Assembly: GCF_016808335.1 (NCBI RefSeq)
Contig: NC_053143.1
Location: 124,001-188,000 of the forward strand
Source: Panicum virgatum
Lineage: Eukaryota > Streptophyta > Magnoliopsida > Poales > Poaceae
DNA length: 64,000 bases
Reading direction: 5' to 3'
Below are positions 30,739 through 42,116 of the stretch, piece after piece (within the stretch, counting starts at the first letter, position 1; every line of letters begins with the position of its first letter). The notes under the pieces were generated by a model. It saw only the letters and a list, made by a program, of their open reading frames with translations, did not search any database and had not been told where the DNA came from. The translations under genes and the position numbers were made by a program.

Positions 30739-31059
30739 ATTTTAGAAGAAAAATGGTATGATAAAGTTGGCAAAAAGAAATCAATTGATGGTCAACATGG
30801 TAATGATTGTTTCAAAAGTGTTGGCATGTCGTCAGGATGTGTGATGCAAATGTAATGTAATGCTAATACTCCAACACCATATGCTAATTTACCATAGTCA
30901 TCGTAATTAAACGAAATAAACATGCCTTCTCTCTATCTTTTTTTGGTTATTATTCTTTTAGAGGATTTTCATTTTCTTTGGTTAATTAAGATCCACAGGG
31001 GAAAACACGGGGGGGCTGGGGGCAGCGCGCGTGACTGGGAGCAGTCACGTCGCACAAGC
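30739..31059. other. PHOT1 3' flank
   Basis: This is probably the 3' UTR (AT-rich, to about 30930) followed by a short G/C-rich stretch near 31005-31060. No further coding sequence was recognised. Confidence 0.45.
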
Positions 31060-31325
31060 CCCCTCCCACTCCAGATTTTTTTTGCCTAAATAAGCTCAAC
31101 AAACAGGCCTACATGTAATCCAATTAAATTTATTTTAGAATAAAATATTTCTTTGTTTTGGAACAATTTTTAATTGTTCCATCAATAAAAAATTTTATTT
31201 GGAAAAAAGAAAATTGTTCGGGAACAAAAAACTAGTTATTGAGCGTTGTGTGATGGTTTGACTGCCAGTCGCCTGAGCGAGGAGCGCTACTGGGGTCACG
31301 TTGGTGACCCCAACAGATTTGTTAC
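31060..31325. repeat. Repeat R, first copy
   Basis: This stretch resembles 34161-34380. Shared parts are the ccactccagattt/ccactacagattt start, gaacaatttttaattgttc, and gtgtgatggtttgactgcca. It sits just left of LTR copy 1 as R' sits left of LTR copy 2. The nature of the repeat is unknown. Confidence 0.65.
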
Positions 31326-31330
31326 CCACT

Positions 31331-34160
31331 TGTCACACCCGGTTTTAAGGACAAAACCGAATGCATAGCTATATGTATGCCAGGATCAAGTTTCATACAT
31401 ATAGAGACATCATAAGTGAATAATCAGTAACAGTATCACGAAAAAGAGAATAAAAACAAATAAAAGACTATCAGAGTTTACAGCTTATCCTGAAAACGAA
31501 GACTCCAACTTCACAGGCAATCGACTGGGGGCTGCGTACGCCTAGAACTCAGTAACATCTTCAATAGACTCCACCATAACTTTCTCCTTCTGAGCAGCAG
31601 TAAGCAAGGGTGAGTACACTTATGGTTGGTACTCAGCAAGGCCACAAGAAATAACCAGAATGTGATTTATATCCATCTTTAAGTTTATTAATCATGTGAG
31701 GGTCCAAGCCGCTCCTGACCGTGAGCACGGCTAACCGGTTAGTTTTAACTCTGCAGAGGTTGTACACTTTCACCACAATTCGCGTAAAAGTTCCGAAGAA
31801 TTTTGAACCCAACCACGCAATGTGCTAGCTAGGCACAATATCACACTTCCGAGGTGTGATTGCATAGGGACGCTACGAGGCCTTTACAAAGATTTCCTAA
31901 CCTATGACAATCCGCTAAGGATTCAAGTCAAAGCGGTCATAACACTGTCCTAATGAGGTGGTACCTTGCCAAAGGACCATTAAACAATACCAATTGCCCC
32001 AAGAGGACCGAGCTATATCCCGTCGATGCATCCCCTCTTGCCCTTTCGGTAAGACTGTCACAAGCAAGAGTCTCTAATTAATCAGCCAAGACCAGAGCCA
32101 TATAGTATTGTGGTTGTAATGTTTTCTTGGGTGGTTCTCCATGTTCCAATTAAATCATCATAATACTCTTGTAAATAAGCATAGACAGAAAGATGGTTAG
32201 GGTCACTTGCCTTTCTCCAACAAAAAGTTACTCTTACTGCTCTTCAGCTTTTGCTCACTTGGAAATCTTGATCTTCAATCCTTGAAACAGCGATCCTTCT
32301 ACTCGGAGCAATCACCGGGCAAACATACAAAGCAAACAAGAAGATACATCTAAGAACAATACACCAAAACAAAGAAAGTCTTTAAAAAAACGCACTAAAG
32401 GATAGGGTTCGTTGCTATGGTTACGGAGGCGCAAGAAACACAGAAAACGGAGCTAAAACGGCGATTCTATGGGTTAAACGGGGAGTTAAGGATTTAGTCA
32501 CGATTAGCCAAAGGGTTAAGGACTAATGGAAAAGATTTGTAAGACACAACAAAGTGTGCTCACAAAGGATAAAAAGGTTATAAAGCTATCGCACACGTCA
32601 CAAGGATCACGTGAGTGCGAGAATCGCTGAAAACGGAGTTGAAACGTGAAAGATATGGCTAAAATAAGGTTCTAGGGGCTTATTTATGAAGAAACAGGGT
32701 TTCCAGGGGCTAGATCTGAAGAAACCAGGGACTAAAACGAAATTAAACCTAAACTACAGGGGCTAGCTTGAAAAACTACAGGCTAAGGACGGTGGGTTCT
32801 ATTTTGGAAAAGCTCAGGGGTTAAACCATAAAATAAAGGACTGGTTTGTAAATACTTTTCAACTGCATAGGACGGCGGGTTGATTTTCTAAAAGACCAGG
32901 GGCTCTTTTGCAAAACTTCCTCGATTGACCGGTACTAGTTGGGTTGACTTGGGTCGAAACGGATCACCGTTGGATCTAGATCCAAGGGCCGGGGCAAAAG
33001 GGGGCGTCAACCGGTGGCTATAAGTCCGGCGGACGGCGGCGCTTGGCCGGGGGCTCACCGGAGTAGGCGTTCTAGACGCCCCGGGCTCGATTTGGCTCGG
33101 TACTTGGATGGGGAGGGAGAGAGCGATGCAGTGAACTCATCTGGGTGCTCGGGGCAGCGAGAAAACGCGGCGGAGGGAGCTACGGCGGCGAGGGGCGGAA
33201 CGGTTGCGCCGGCGAGCAATATTATGCGAGTGAGAGCGGGATAGGGGTGGAGGAAAGGGGACGCGGCGTTGCTCACCCTGCTTCGGAGCTCTGGGGATGC
33301 TCAGGCGCCGAGAGAAGGCGGCGGAGCGGCGGATCCGCATCGAGCCCGAGCTCGGCGGCTCCAATGGCGACGGCGCGGCTAGGGTTTCGCGCAGGCGAGG
33401 GCGGCGGCTTGCTAGGGTTGGGGCTCCAGGGGGTGCGGCAGCGCTATTTAAAGGGCCGCGAGGCCGCCTCGGCGTGCGGGTCCATGGCCGCAGGAGGCGT
33501 GCCCAACACGGATTCGGTTGCCGAATCCCGGTCGAAAATCGAATTGGAGTCCGGTGCGGTTGCGGCTCGCGTGGGATCCGGGTCGGCGCGTGCGAGCGAA
33601 GCGGAGCTGCTGGGGGCCTCGGGACCAGCTCGGCACGGGCGGAGGCCCACGGCAGCGGCGGAGCACAGCGCGGGGCCAGGAGCACAGAGCAGAGGCGGGC
33701 TAGAGGGGGAGGACGGATCCGACGAGCGGGACCCGCCTGTCGGCCGGGAGAGAGAGAGGGGGCGCCGATCTGGGCCGAGAGAGAAAAGTGGGCCGGCGGG
33801 AGGGGGAGTTTGGGCCGCGGGAGAAGAAAGAGAAAAGGAGGTGGGCTGGGGCGGCTGGGCTGAAAATGTTTTTCTCTTTTTTTTCTCAAAACCAAACAAA
33901 CAAATTCAATTCAAATTCAAACACAAAGATTTGAATTTAAATTGAACTTCAAACATTAAAACAAAGCAAGGAGGCTTGAAAGCAACACACAAACAACTTC
34001 ATTTTATTTTTTTAGAAATTCAAACAAGTTTTATTTATTTCCTCTAAATTCCCAGCGAACAAAAGAAAATGTTGCAAAATTTTAAAACTATGAGAAAATC
34101 GTTGCTTTATTATTTTCTTTTAATCACATCCTGAAATTTGAAAATTTCAGGGTGTGACAC
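31331..34160 (-). repeat. Solo LTR, copy 1 (Ty3/gypsy, 2.8 kb, minus orientation)
   Basis: The repeat has inverted ends TGTCACACCC and GGGTGTGACA and is framed by CCACT at 31326-31330 and 34161-34165, a perfect 5-bp target duplication. No internal retroelement sequence is present, so it is a solo LTR. Read on the minus strand it begins TGTCACACCCTGAAATTT, like known grass gypsy LTRs. A GC-rich block with a TATA-like box (minus strand, near 33450-33457) marks the promoter part. Long frames at 33137-33945 on both strands are composition effects. Confidence 0.9.
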
Positions 34161-34380
34161 CACTACAGATTTTCACTACAGATTTTATGTTGCTGGGCCT
34201 AAATTGACCCATAGTCAAATTTGTTCTAAAAACAAATTTATTTTATTTCGGAACAATTTTTAATTGTTCTAGCAATACAAAAAATTTGTTCGGGAAATTT
34301 TTTTATTCTGGAACAAAAAGTAATTATTGGGCCTTGTGTGATGGTTTGACTGCCAGTAGACCGAGTGACTCCTAATATTT
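34161..34380. repeat. Repeat R', second copy
   Basis: This is the homologue of 31060-31325, lying between the two LTR copies and upstream of the MECR start. The two copies differ by short indels and substitutions. Confidence 0.65.
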
Positions 34381-34560
34381 GCGGAAAACACATCTGCATA
34401 ATTTTTGTGGGCCGTACCGTACTTGCATACTATTATCTTGGGCTGGGCTGGGCTGGCCTTCCCCCATCGTTTTCTTTTCTTTTCTCTTCTCTTTTGGAGA
34501 AAGGAAGAGAGAAGCCACGCGAAGCCAAGTTCAAGCGACGTCCCTCCGAGCGAGGAGATA

Positions 34561-37500
34561 ATGGCGCCGCCGTCCCGGTTGCTGCTGCCGACGTTGCAGA
34601 TTCTCCGGCACCGCTGCCACTTGTCCACTTGTCACACCCGGTTTTAAGGACAAAACCGAATGCATAGCTATATGTATGCCAGGATTAAGTTTCATACATA
34701 TAGAGACATCATAAGTGAATAATCAGTACAGTATCACGAAAAAAAACTAAAACAATTAAAAGACTATCAGAGTTTACAGCTTATCCTGGAAACGGAGACT
34801 CCAAACTTCACAGGCAATCGACTGGGGGTTGCGTACGCCTAGAACTCAGCAACAACTTCAATAGACTCCACCATAACTTTCTCCTTCTGAGCAGCAGTAA
34901 GCAAGGGTGAGTACACTTATGGTTGGTACTCAGCAAGGCCACAAAAAATAACCAGAATGTGATTTAAATCCATCTTTAAGTTTATTAATCATGTGAGGGT
35001 TCAAGCCGCTCTTGACCGTGAGCACGGCTAACCGGTTAGTTTTAACTCTGCAGAGGTTGTACACTTTCACCACAATTCGCGTAAAAGTTCCGAAGAACTT
35101 TGAACCCAACCACGCAATGTGCTAGCTAGGCACAATACCACACTTCCGAGGTGTGATTGCATAGGGACGCTACGAGGCCTTTACAAAGAATCCCTATATG
35201 TATGTGTTGGTTCCTGCCGTGCGGTCCCTCAGAAGACGCAGCTTCCTTCACCCGCTCCACAACACAAACTCATAACCACCAAGCGGAACAACCCCAACAC
35301 AACATACAGTTCATCTAATTACTCAGCCAAGACCAGAGCCCATTAGTATTATGGTTGTACTGTTTTCTTGGGTGGTTCTCCATGTTCCAATTAAATCATA
35401 GTACTCTTGTAAATAAAGTATAGATAGAAGTATGGTTAGGGTCACTTGCCTTTCTCCAACGAAAAGCTACTCTTACTGCTCTTCAGCTTTCGCTCACTTG
35501 TAATTCTTGATCTTCAATCTTCGAACAACGATCCTTCTACTCGGAACAATCATCGGGCAAACATACAAAGCAAACAACAAGATACCTCTAAGAACAATAC
35601 ACCAAAACAAAGAAAGGCTTTAAAAGAACGTACTAAAGGATAGGGCTCACTGCTATGGTTATGGGAGCGCAAGAAACGCGGAAAACGGAACTAAAACGGC
35701 GATTCTATGGGATAAACGATGCTTCAGGGATCTAGTCGCGATTAACTATAGAGTTAAGAGCTAACAGAAAAGATTTGTAAGACACAACAAAGTATGCTCA
35801 TAGAGGATAAAAAGGTTACAAAGCTATTGCACACGTCACAAGGATCACGTGAGCGCAAGAATCGCTGAAAACGGAGTTGAAACGTGAAAGATATGGCTAA
35901 AACAAGATTCTAGGGACTTGTTTGCAATAGATTTAAACTTTCAGGGGCTAGCTCTAAAGAAACTAGGGACTAAAACGAGATTTAACCTAAGATACAGGGG
36001 CTAGCTTGCAAAACAACGCACTAAGGATGGTGGGTTCTATTTTGGAAAAGCTCAGGGTGTTTTCTGTAAAGATTTGGACTAAAACAGAAATAGTTTTGAA
36101 CTGCGATGGACGGAGGGTTGACTTTTGAAAAACGGAGGGGTTTATTTGCAAAAATGACCACGGTTGAACGGTATTTGGTTTAGTTGACTCGGGTCATATT
36201 AGATCTGGGCCGCTGGATCTAAATCAGACGGCGGGAGTGGATTGGGGTGGGCTGGCGGCGGCGCAGAGCTAGAGCGGGCGGAGCGGAGCTCGCGGCGGCG
36301 CATGGCGGATGGCGGCGACGGCGAACAAGACCGAGCGGAGCAGAGCGAGAGAGAGAGGGAAGAAAAGACGGAGGAAGTTGCTCACCGGAGAAGAAGGAAA
36401 TTGTCGGAGTCGAGGAAGAAGGCATGGGGTCAACGGCGAAATGGCGACGACTCACGAGAAGGAAGACACCACGACGAAGAGGACAACGAGCTGAGCACTG
36501 GGGTGGCGTCGGATTTCACCGGAGATGCACGGATGCGGAGGATGGTGGGATTATGGGGAAAAGATTATTTTAGGGATTTCCAAACAAGGAGCCTCCCTAC
36601 GGGTAGTCTATATTTTTGTGTGGAGTTGCAATGAGAGGTTGGTTTAATATATAGAGAGAAAAGTCTCGCCATCCCACATCAACTAGCAATGTGGTACTAA
36701 ACCTTCCTCCCATGCTAATGAGCTTTACGTCCCATGCTAATGAGCTTTACGTGCCTTTAGCCCATTAGGGAACACATGAATGGGCCCTTGAGGTCCATTA
36801 GGGATTTATGCACTTTTGATAGACTTAGCCCATTTAAAATTTCGGAATTAATTATTTTCGAAATTAAAATAATTCTAGAAAAATCTAGAATTCATATTTA
36901 AAGTCCGAAAAATATTCCAAATGGCCCGAAAATTCTAGGAAAAATCCTAGAAATATATTGGGACCTAACTAACTCAAATAAAATATTTGGAGCTCATAAG
37001 AAGATTTGGAAGAGCCTCTAAAAATTAGAGTTTGCTCTAGAGAAAATGGAAAAAGAATCCAGAAAATTCCGGAAAATTCCCGGGAAGAATTTTTTGATAA
37101 TAGAACACGTTTGGAAAGGTTTTCACACTCAACAACACTATGCATGTGACATGAATGCATCACCAAAAGAACAACATCATTTAATTTGAAAAACAACCAA
37201 TATTTATTTTCTTTTACACTAAATTTTCTGTGAAGAAAAATAAATGTTGAGAAAATTTTAAAATTTTGAGAAAATTATTATTTTTAATTTTAATCACATT
37301 CTGAAATTCAAAAATTTCAAGGTGTGACGCCGTCCAAGGCCGTGCTCTACGACGAGCATGGTGCCCCCGAGCAGGTGCTGAGGGTGGCGGATGCGCCGCC
37401 CGTCCATCTCGGGGACCGCGACGTCTGCGTCCGGATGCTGGCCGCCCCCATCAACCCCTCCGACATCAACCGCATCGAGGGCGTCTACCCCGTGAGGCCA

Positions 37501-39528
37501 CCGCTCCCCGGCGCCGTCGGGGGGTACGAGGGGGTGGGCCAGGTCCACGCCCTCGGCCCCGCCGTCACCGCCCCGCTCTCCCCCGGCGATTGGGTCATAC
37601 CGTCCCCGCCCTCTTTCGGTAATGCTTCGCTTGCTGTGAGTTCCAATCAGCAAGCCACTGAATTTAATTTGGCCGCCTGCCTGCAGGGACATGGCAGACC
37701 TACATCGTCAAGCACCAGAGTGTCTGGCACAAGGTCCGCAGCGATGTGCCCATGGAATACGCCGCCACCGCCACCGTCAACCCCTTGACCGCGCTCAGGA
37801 TGCTCCAAGAATTTGTAAAACTCAATCCTGGTGCTCTTCTCACTCGCTTCATCCATGCTTGCTACTCCAAGCAAGCAGAATACTTACTCGTCATGGCCTT
37901 CAATCTCCACTCTCAGGTGATGCCATTGTCCAGAATGGTGCTACCAGCATTGTCGGCCAGTGCGTGATTCAGCTCGCCAAGCTACATGGAATTCACACAA
38001 TCAACATTATAAGGGACAGGTAACTCGTCTTCTCAAAACATTAGATATCAGGGATTTTGTTGCTGTCTTGGCTTTCTACATGATTGTGGCAGTTTTCTCA
38101 TGCTTGCCCTCTGAAATTATTAAGTAATCTGTACCTGTATTGATTTAGGCCGGGCTCAGAGGAAGCAAAAGATAAACTCAAACAACTTGGTGCGGATGAG
38201 GTGTTCATGGAATCTCAGCTAGACATGAAGAATGTCAAGAGCTTGCTGGTACTGCTTCACTACCTGCTTTATCAAATTACTGATCATCATTGACCTTGTC
38301 AGCTAATATAATATTTTGTTTACTTGCCAATTCTTCACAAAAGCCATGCATTGTCTGGTAAAAGTTGAAATTCTTTGCTTGAGACAACTGAGAAGGGACT
38401 TTTTGCTCAACTTAGGAAGGTTACAATCTGAGGTTGGCAAATACAGTTTAGATTAGTTCTACTAATGCAGTAATGAACCATGAACTCATTGTTTTTTTTT
38501 TCTGCTTGTGCTATTATTGCTTTATACTGGCATACAGCTTCCAGTTTGTTTATCTATAAGAAGTAAGCTTTTTTCAAGTGAACCAATCCATTATCTATTT
38601 AACGTTTTATTTTGTGTCATGTTAGGGTGCTTTACCAGAACCTGCATTGGGATTTAACTGCGTTGGAGGAAATGCCGCTTCTCTGCTACTCAAGTTTCTG
38701 AGGTAGTGAGGTTGCGTGTTGAATTTGACAAAGTTAGAATGTTTATTTCATGCATAACCATAACCCTTGTTCTTTAGGCAAGGAGGCACCATGGTGACTT
38801 ATGGTGGAATGTCCAAGCGACCTGTCACTGTTCCTACTTCATATTTCATTTTTAAGGTCAGTACACCAGACCCTGCTTGTGAAATTGTGCTTCCCAGTTT
38901 TGCACTATATGATACCGTTATGCCATCTTAAATTTTTTAATGCTAATAGTAAAGCGCCTAGAGTTCATGCAAGCAATGTTTCTGCATCAAAATTGTCACA
39001 TTTGGATTATGCCCCTATCTCTCATTAGATGAGAATGAAAAGAAACTAGTACTGAATTTTTAGCATGCTAAGACAATGAAACTATTTGATAGATGATTTC
39101 CTCCAGGATAGTTGTATTGATTTCCCATTGGTTATATGTAAGCCGCTAAGTTACTTAACATTGTGCAACACTTTGAAAGGATATTTCCCTGCGAGGGTTC
39201 TGGCTACAGAGGTGGATGAACTCAGATAAGGCAGAGGATTGCAGAACAATGATAGACTACCTCTTGGGCCTGGTGCACGAAGGCAAACTCAAATATGAGT
39301 ATGCGATGTGATGTCATTCTACTCTTATTGGATTGCAGTTGATCTTTTTGGCATGCTCTCTCATCTGGAGGATATTGTTGTATGAGGCATGAAGACAGAA
39401 ATGATGGATCACATTAATTTGCATGCAGGATGGAGCTGATTCCGTTCGGTGAGTTCAGCTTGGCTCTGGAGAAGGCCCTGGGAAAAACATGGAAGCCAGC
39501 CAAAGCAAGTTATGAGGTTCTGAGATGA
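34561..39528 (+). pseudogene. MECR: Mitochondrial trans-2-enoyl-CoA/ACP reductase, exon 1 split by an LTR
   Basis: The last reductive step of mitochondrial fatty-acid synthesis (MECR/ETR1, MDR superfamily) fits this gene. Exon 1 starts MAPPSRLLLPTLQILRHRC, an Arg/Leu-rich mitochondrial-type leader. It is cut at 34629 by LTR copy 2 and resumes near 37329-37618 ([32 protein letters not shown]). Further exons are 37687-37830, 37917-38019, 38149-38248, 38626-38702, 38778-38856, 39180-39298 and 39429-39528. Recognisable parts include the cofactor-fold segment (NGATSIVGQCVIQLAKLHG) and FNCVGGNAASLLLKFLRQGG. The last exon has an A5 run (39483-39487) with an apparent extra A, so the final 14 or so residues are out of the family frame. 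Splice sites are canonical. Insertion plus frameshift make it a pseudogene, unless the LTR is spliced out. Confidence 0.88.
34630..37328 (-). repeat. LTR copy 2 (same family as copy 1), inserted in MECR exon 1
   Basis: It starts TGTCACACCC at 34630 after CCACT and ends ...AGGTGTGAC at 37328, one base short of the copy-1 end. It aligns with copy 1 over most of its length in the same orientation. Two blocks are unlike copy 1: 35190-35310, and the GC-rich part at 36230-36540. No CCACT follows the right end, so the right target duplication is missing or deleted. Confidence 0.88.
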
Positions 39529-40042
39529 AAGATAAGAGGGGCTATAGGGATTATCAAAGTATCCCTCCCATTGATGTGTACATTCTTACAGTTGGTTATG
39601 TCAAATGTTTGGCAGAGCGACTTGGGAGTTTTGTGAAGGAAAAAAGGCCGCGCAGTCTTGATGCTAGATTCCTGTCCGAGCGAGTTCATCGATCTTTCAT
39701 TGCAATGAACTAATGAAGGGGCTAAGTGAGTGAATTACCACGAGATAGCAGTTGTACACATGGGTTGTGCGTTAAGTATTTTTGTTTCTGGAATACGCTA
39801 TCTGCGTCATTAGTTTGTTTAGGCGGATGGTTAATACGAATTTAATAGAGATTTGTTTCTAATAGTATATCAATCGTTTTTGTGAAACACATAGTTTGGA
39901 TAGTGAGGAGAACTAGTTGTTCCCCTATTTGCTAAGGAATCAAGCAGAAGCTCTAGGTGTATGGGCCATTATAGTAGTAATAATATGAAATAAAAATGTT
40001 CAGTGTCTAAATCTGCTAAATACTCTCTGTATACATCAGGTA
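39529..40042. other. MECR 3' flank
   Basis: AT-rich sequence, probably including the MECR 3' UTR, up to the target site of the Tat-1 retrotransposon. No other gene was seen. Confidence 0.5.
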
Positions 40043-40047
40043 AAAAG

Positions 40048-41581
40048 TGTCGGTGTCCCGACCTGGGGGCCTGGATCCCAACTAATAAATATTGCGTGTT
40101 TCCTCGTCTCAGATGATGATGCAAGAGGCAATCACAAGAACGCACGGTTTATTCTGGTTCCGGCCGCGGGGCCGTACATCCAGCAAAGGGGGTGTGCGAG
40201 GGCACTGTATTATCTTACACCCGGAGTGCTTGTAGTAGGGGATACAAGCGAGGTGAGAGAGGGAGGGAAGCTCCCAAGTCTCTGCTAGGAGTGGAGTCGG
40301 TTGAGATGAGTGCTCGGTAGTGCTGAAAGTTCTCTTGGGAGATAGAAACCAGAGAGAGAGACTAATTAGCCAGCAGCCTAGAGTCCAGTTAGAGCCCAGA
40401 GAGGCTTAAAGGGTGTCCGCCTCCTCCTTTTATAGTCACAAGGAGGGGGCGGCGTACACGAGTGTAGGGGCGCGGAAGTCGTCGTTTTCCCCCGAATCGC
40501 GGGTACAGTGGTCGAACACTGTAGGAAGTACATTGTGAGAAGGCGGCGCGCGTCGCAGTCGTCCTGGACATTGTCCTTGGTCCTGTGAAGATCGCGCCGG
40601 TCATCCTGCAATGTCCCGCAGGCGGCGTGGTGGTGGTGTGTAGTGGGCCCTGTGGACTAGCGGTAGTAATGGCGCGTGACGGTCCCGGACCCCATGGTGG
40701 GAGTGCGGGCGTGCACACTAGAAGGTCCGGGGGACACGTGGAAGTCCCGGACCCCTTCCCCAGTGGGAGGCGAGTCCGGATGGTCGGCGTCGGTAGAACA
40801 GTGATGGGAGCAGTGCCGAGCCCATCTTGTTCCGCGTGCAGGTCCCAAGGCACTGCTACAGCATCCGGGATGGCGGAATGGTGACCGGAGTCAGCGGATG
40901 GGGACCCCGGTCACATCCACTGTGGGAGTGGCAGTCTGACGCCGCCCGTCCTTTGAGCCGTGGCGGAGTGGCTGGCCTTTAATGCCTTCGTACGGCGGTC
41001 GGTTGGGCGGCGGGGCCGTTTGTCCCTTGTGCCGAGAGACGGCCTCGAGCGAGGCAGAGATAAGTCACCTGCTCGAGGGCGGATCCGCTACCCTCGACCG
41101 AGGCGGAGATAAGTCACCTGCTCGAGGGCGGATCCGCTACCCTCGAGCGAGGCGGAGATAAGTCACCTGCTCGAGGGCGGATCCGCTACCCTCGAGCGAG
41201 GCGGAGATAAGTCACCTGCTCGAGGGCGGATCCGCTACCCTCGAGCGAGGCGGAGATAAGTCACCTGCTCGAGGGCAGATCCGCTACCCTCGAGCGAGGT
41301 GGAGGTGAGTCACCTGCTCGAGGGCAGATCCGCTACCCTCGAGCGAGGCGGAGGTTGTCCGGCGGGCCCGAGAGGGACCCTCGAGCAAGGCAGAGATCGT
41401 TCCGCGGGTTCGAGGGGGATGCGAATGGGCCGCACGCTGGGCTTCTTTGAGTCCCTTCCTTTCTTCCGAATGGGAGGCAGGTCGTGGGCCTTTGTGGGCC
41501 CAGTTATTTTAACAGGTGTTCTGTGTTTTTGGAGCGATCTTAGTACCCCGATTAGGGTGTCCCTAATTGTGATACCCGACA
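40048..41581 (-). repeat. Tat-1 3' LTR (1534 bp)
   Basis: On the plus strand it runs from TGTCGGTGTCCCGACC to GTGATACCCGACA. It is nearly identical to 55030-56225, apart from about 340 extra bases made of a 49-bp tandem array. A minus-strand TATAAAAGG lies at 40426-40434. Confidence 0.95.
41059..41352. repeat. 49-bp tandem array inside the Tat-1 3' LTR (six units)
   Basis: Units beginning gataagtcacctgctcgagg start at 41059, 41108, 41157, 41206 and 41255, with a variant at 41304. Most are near-identical. The matching place in the other LTR (near 56025-56045) has none of these units. Confidence 0.95.
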
Positions 41582-41594
41582 GTAGCCCCCGAGG
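41582..41594 (-). other. Tat-1 polypurine tract
   Basis: Read on the minus strand, CCTCGGGGGCTAC directly precedes the 3' LTR. Similar tracts recur at 42888-42900 and 48309-48321. Confidence 0.65.
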
Positions 41595-42108
41595 CTTTGG
41601 TTGAATCAGTGGGTTCGACCAAAGGGTAATTCGGGGATTTCCCTTTTGACGTGATCAGTCAATGTCGCGCACCCGCCAGACGCGCCTGAGCGCCAGCCCG
41701 GCGGATGTGACAACTCACCGGTCGGGGTGGTACGCCCGTGGGAGGAGTGCTTCGAGGCGCGCGCCTCTTTGTTTGTTTGTTTGTTTGTTTGAAGGACAAG
41801 ACGTGTCCGCGCGCTGAGGGGGGCCAGGGTGATGGTAGCGCCCGCTGCTGGTGCTCCCATTGCGCTGTCCCGCACGTAGGGCCTTGGCCCCGGCGTTCCT
41901 GGTCGCTTTACGGTGCGCCGTTCGAGGGCATCCGGCCAGTGCCGATGCTGCACCGCTTAGCGTCCAGGGGATCAGCTCCGCTTTATTTTGCTTGGTCATG
42001 TCTCGGCGCGGGGACCGAGGACATCCTTTGCTCGTGGAGCGCCGCTTCGTCACGGGCGATACAAGCCTCTGCTCTTTGACAAGCTTGAAGCTTTGTGCCC
42101 GGTGCAGC

Positions 42109-42116
42109 TATAAATA
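42109..42116 (+). promoter_or_regulatory. TATA box for plus-strand (antisense) transcription in Tat-1
   Basis: A perfect TATAAATA is followed by a pyrimidine-rich start region (42125-42170). It lies 530 bp inside the 3' LTR and faces the antisense gene, opposite to gag-pol. Confidence 0.6.

Noticed and set aside
33137..33945. Frames of up to 266 codons on both strands
   Set aside because: Located in the GC-rich promoter part of a solo LTR; low-complexity products without a family.
36242..36634. 130-codon plus-strand frame in LTR copy 2
   Set aside because: Arg/Glu-rich low complexity in an LTR; not shared with copy 1.
31331..37328. One LTR retrotransposon with a 470-bp interior
   Set aside because: Copy 1 has its own perfect target duplication, the flanks of the pair do not match, and the stretch between holds MECR exon 1 sequence.
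41059..41352. CRISPR-like or regulatory array
   Set aside because: Units are contiguous without spacers; a plain 49-bp tandem repeat inside an LTR.
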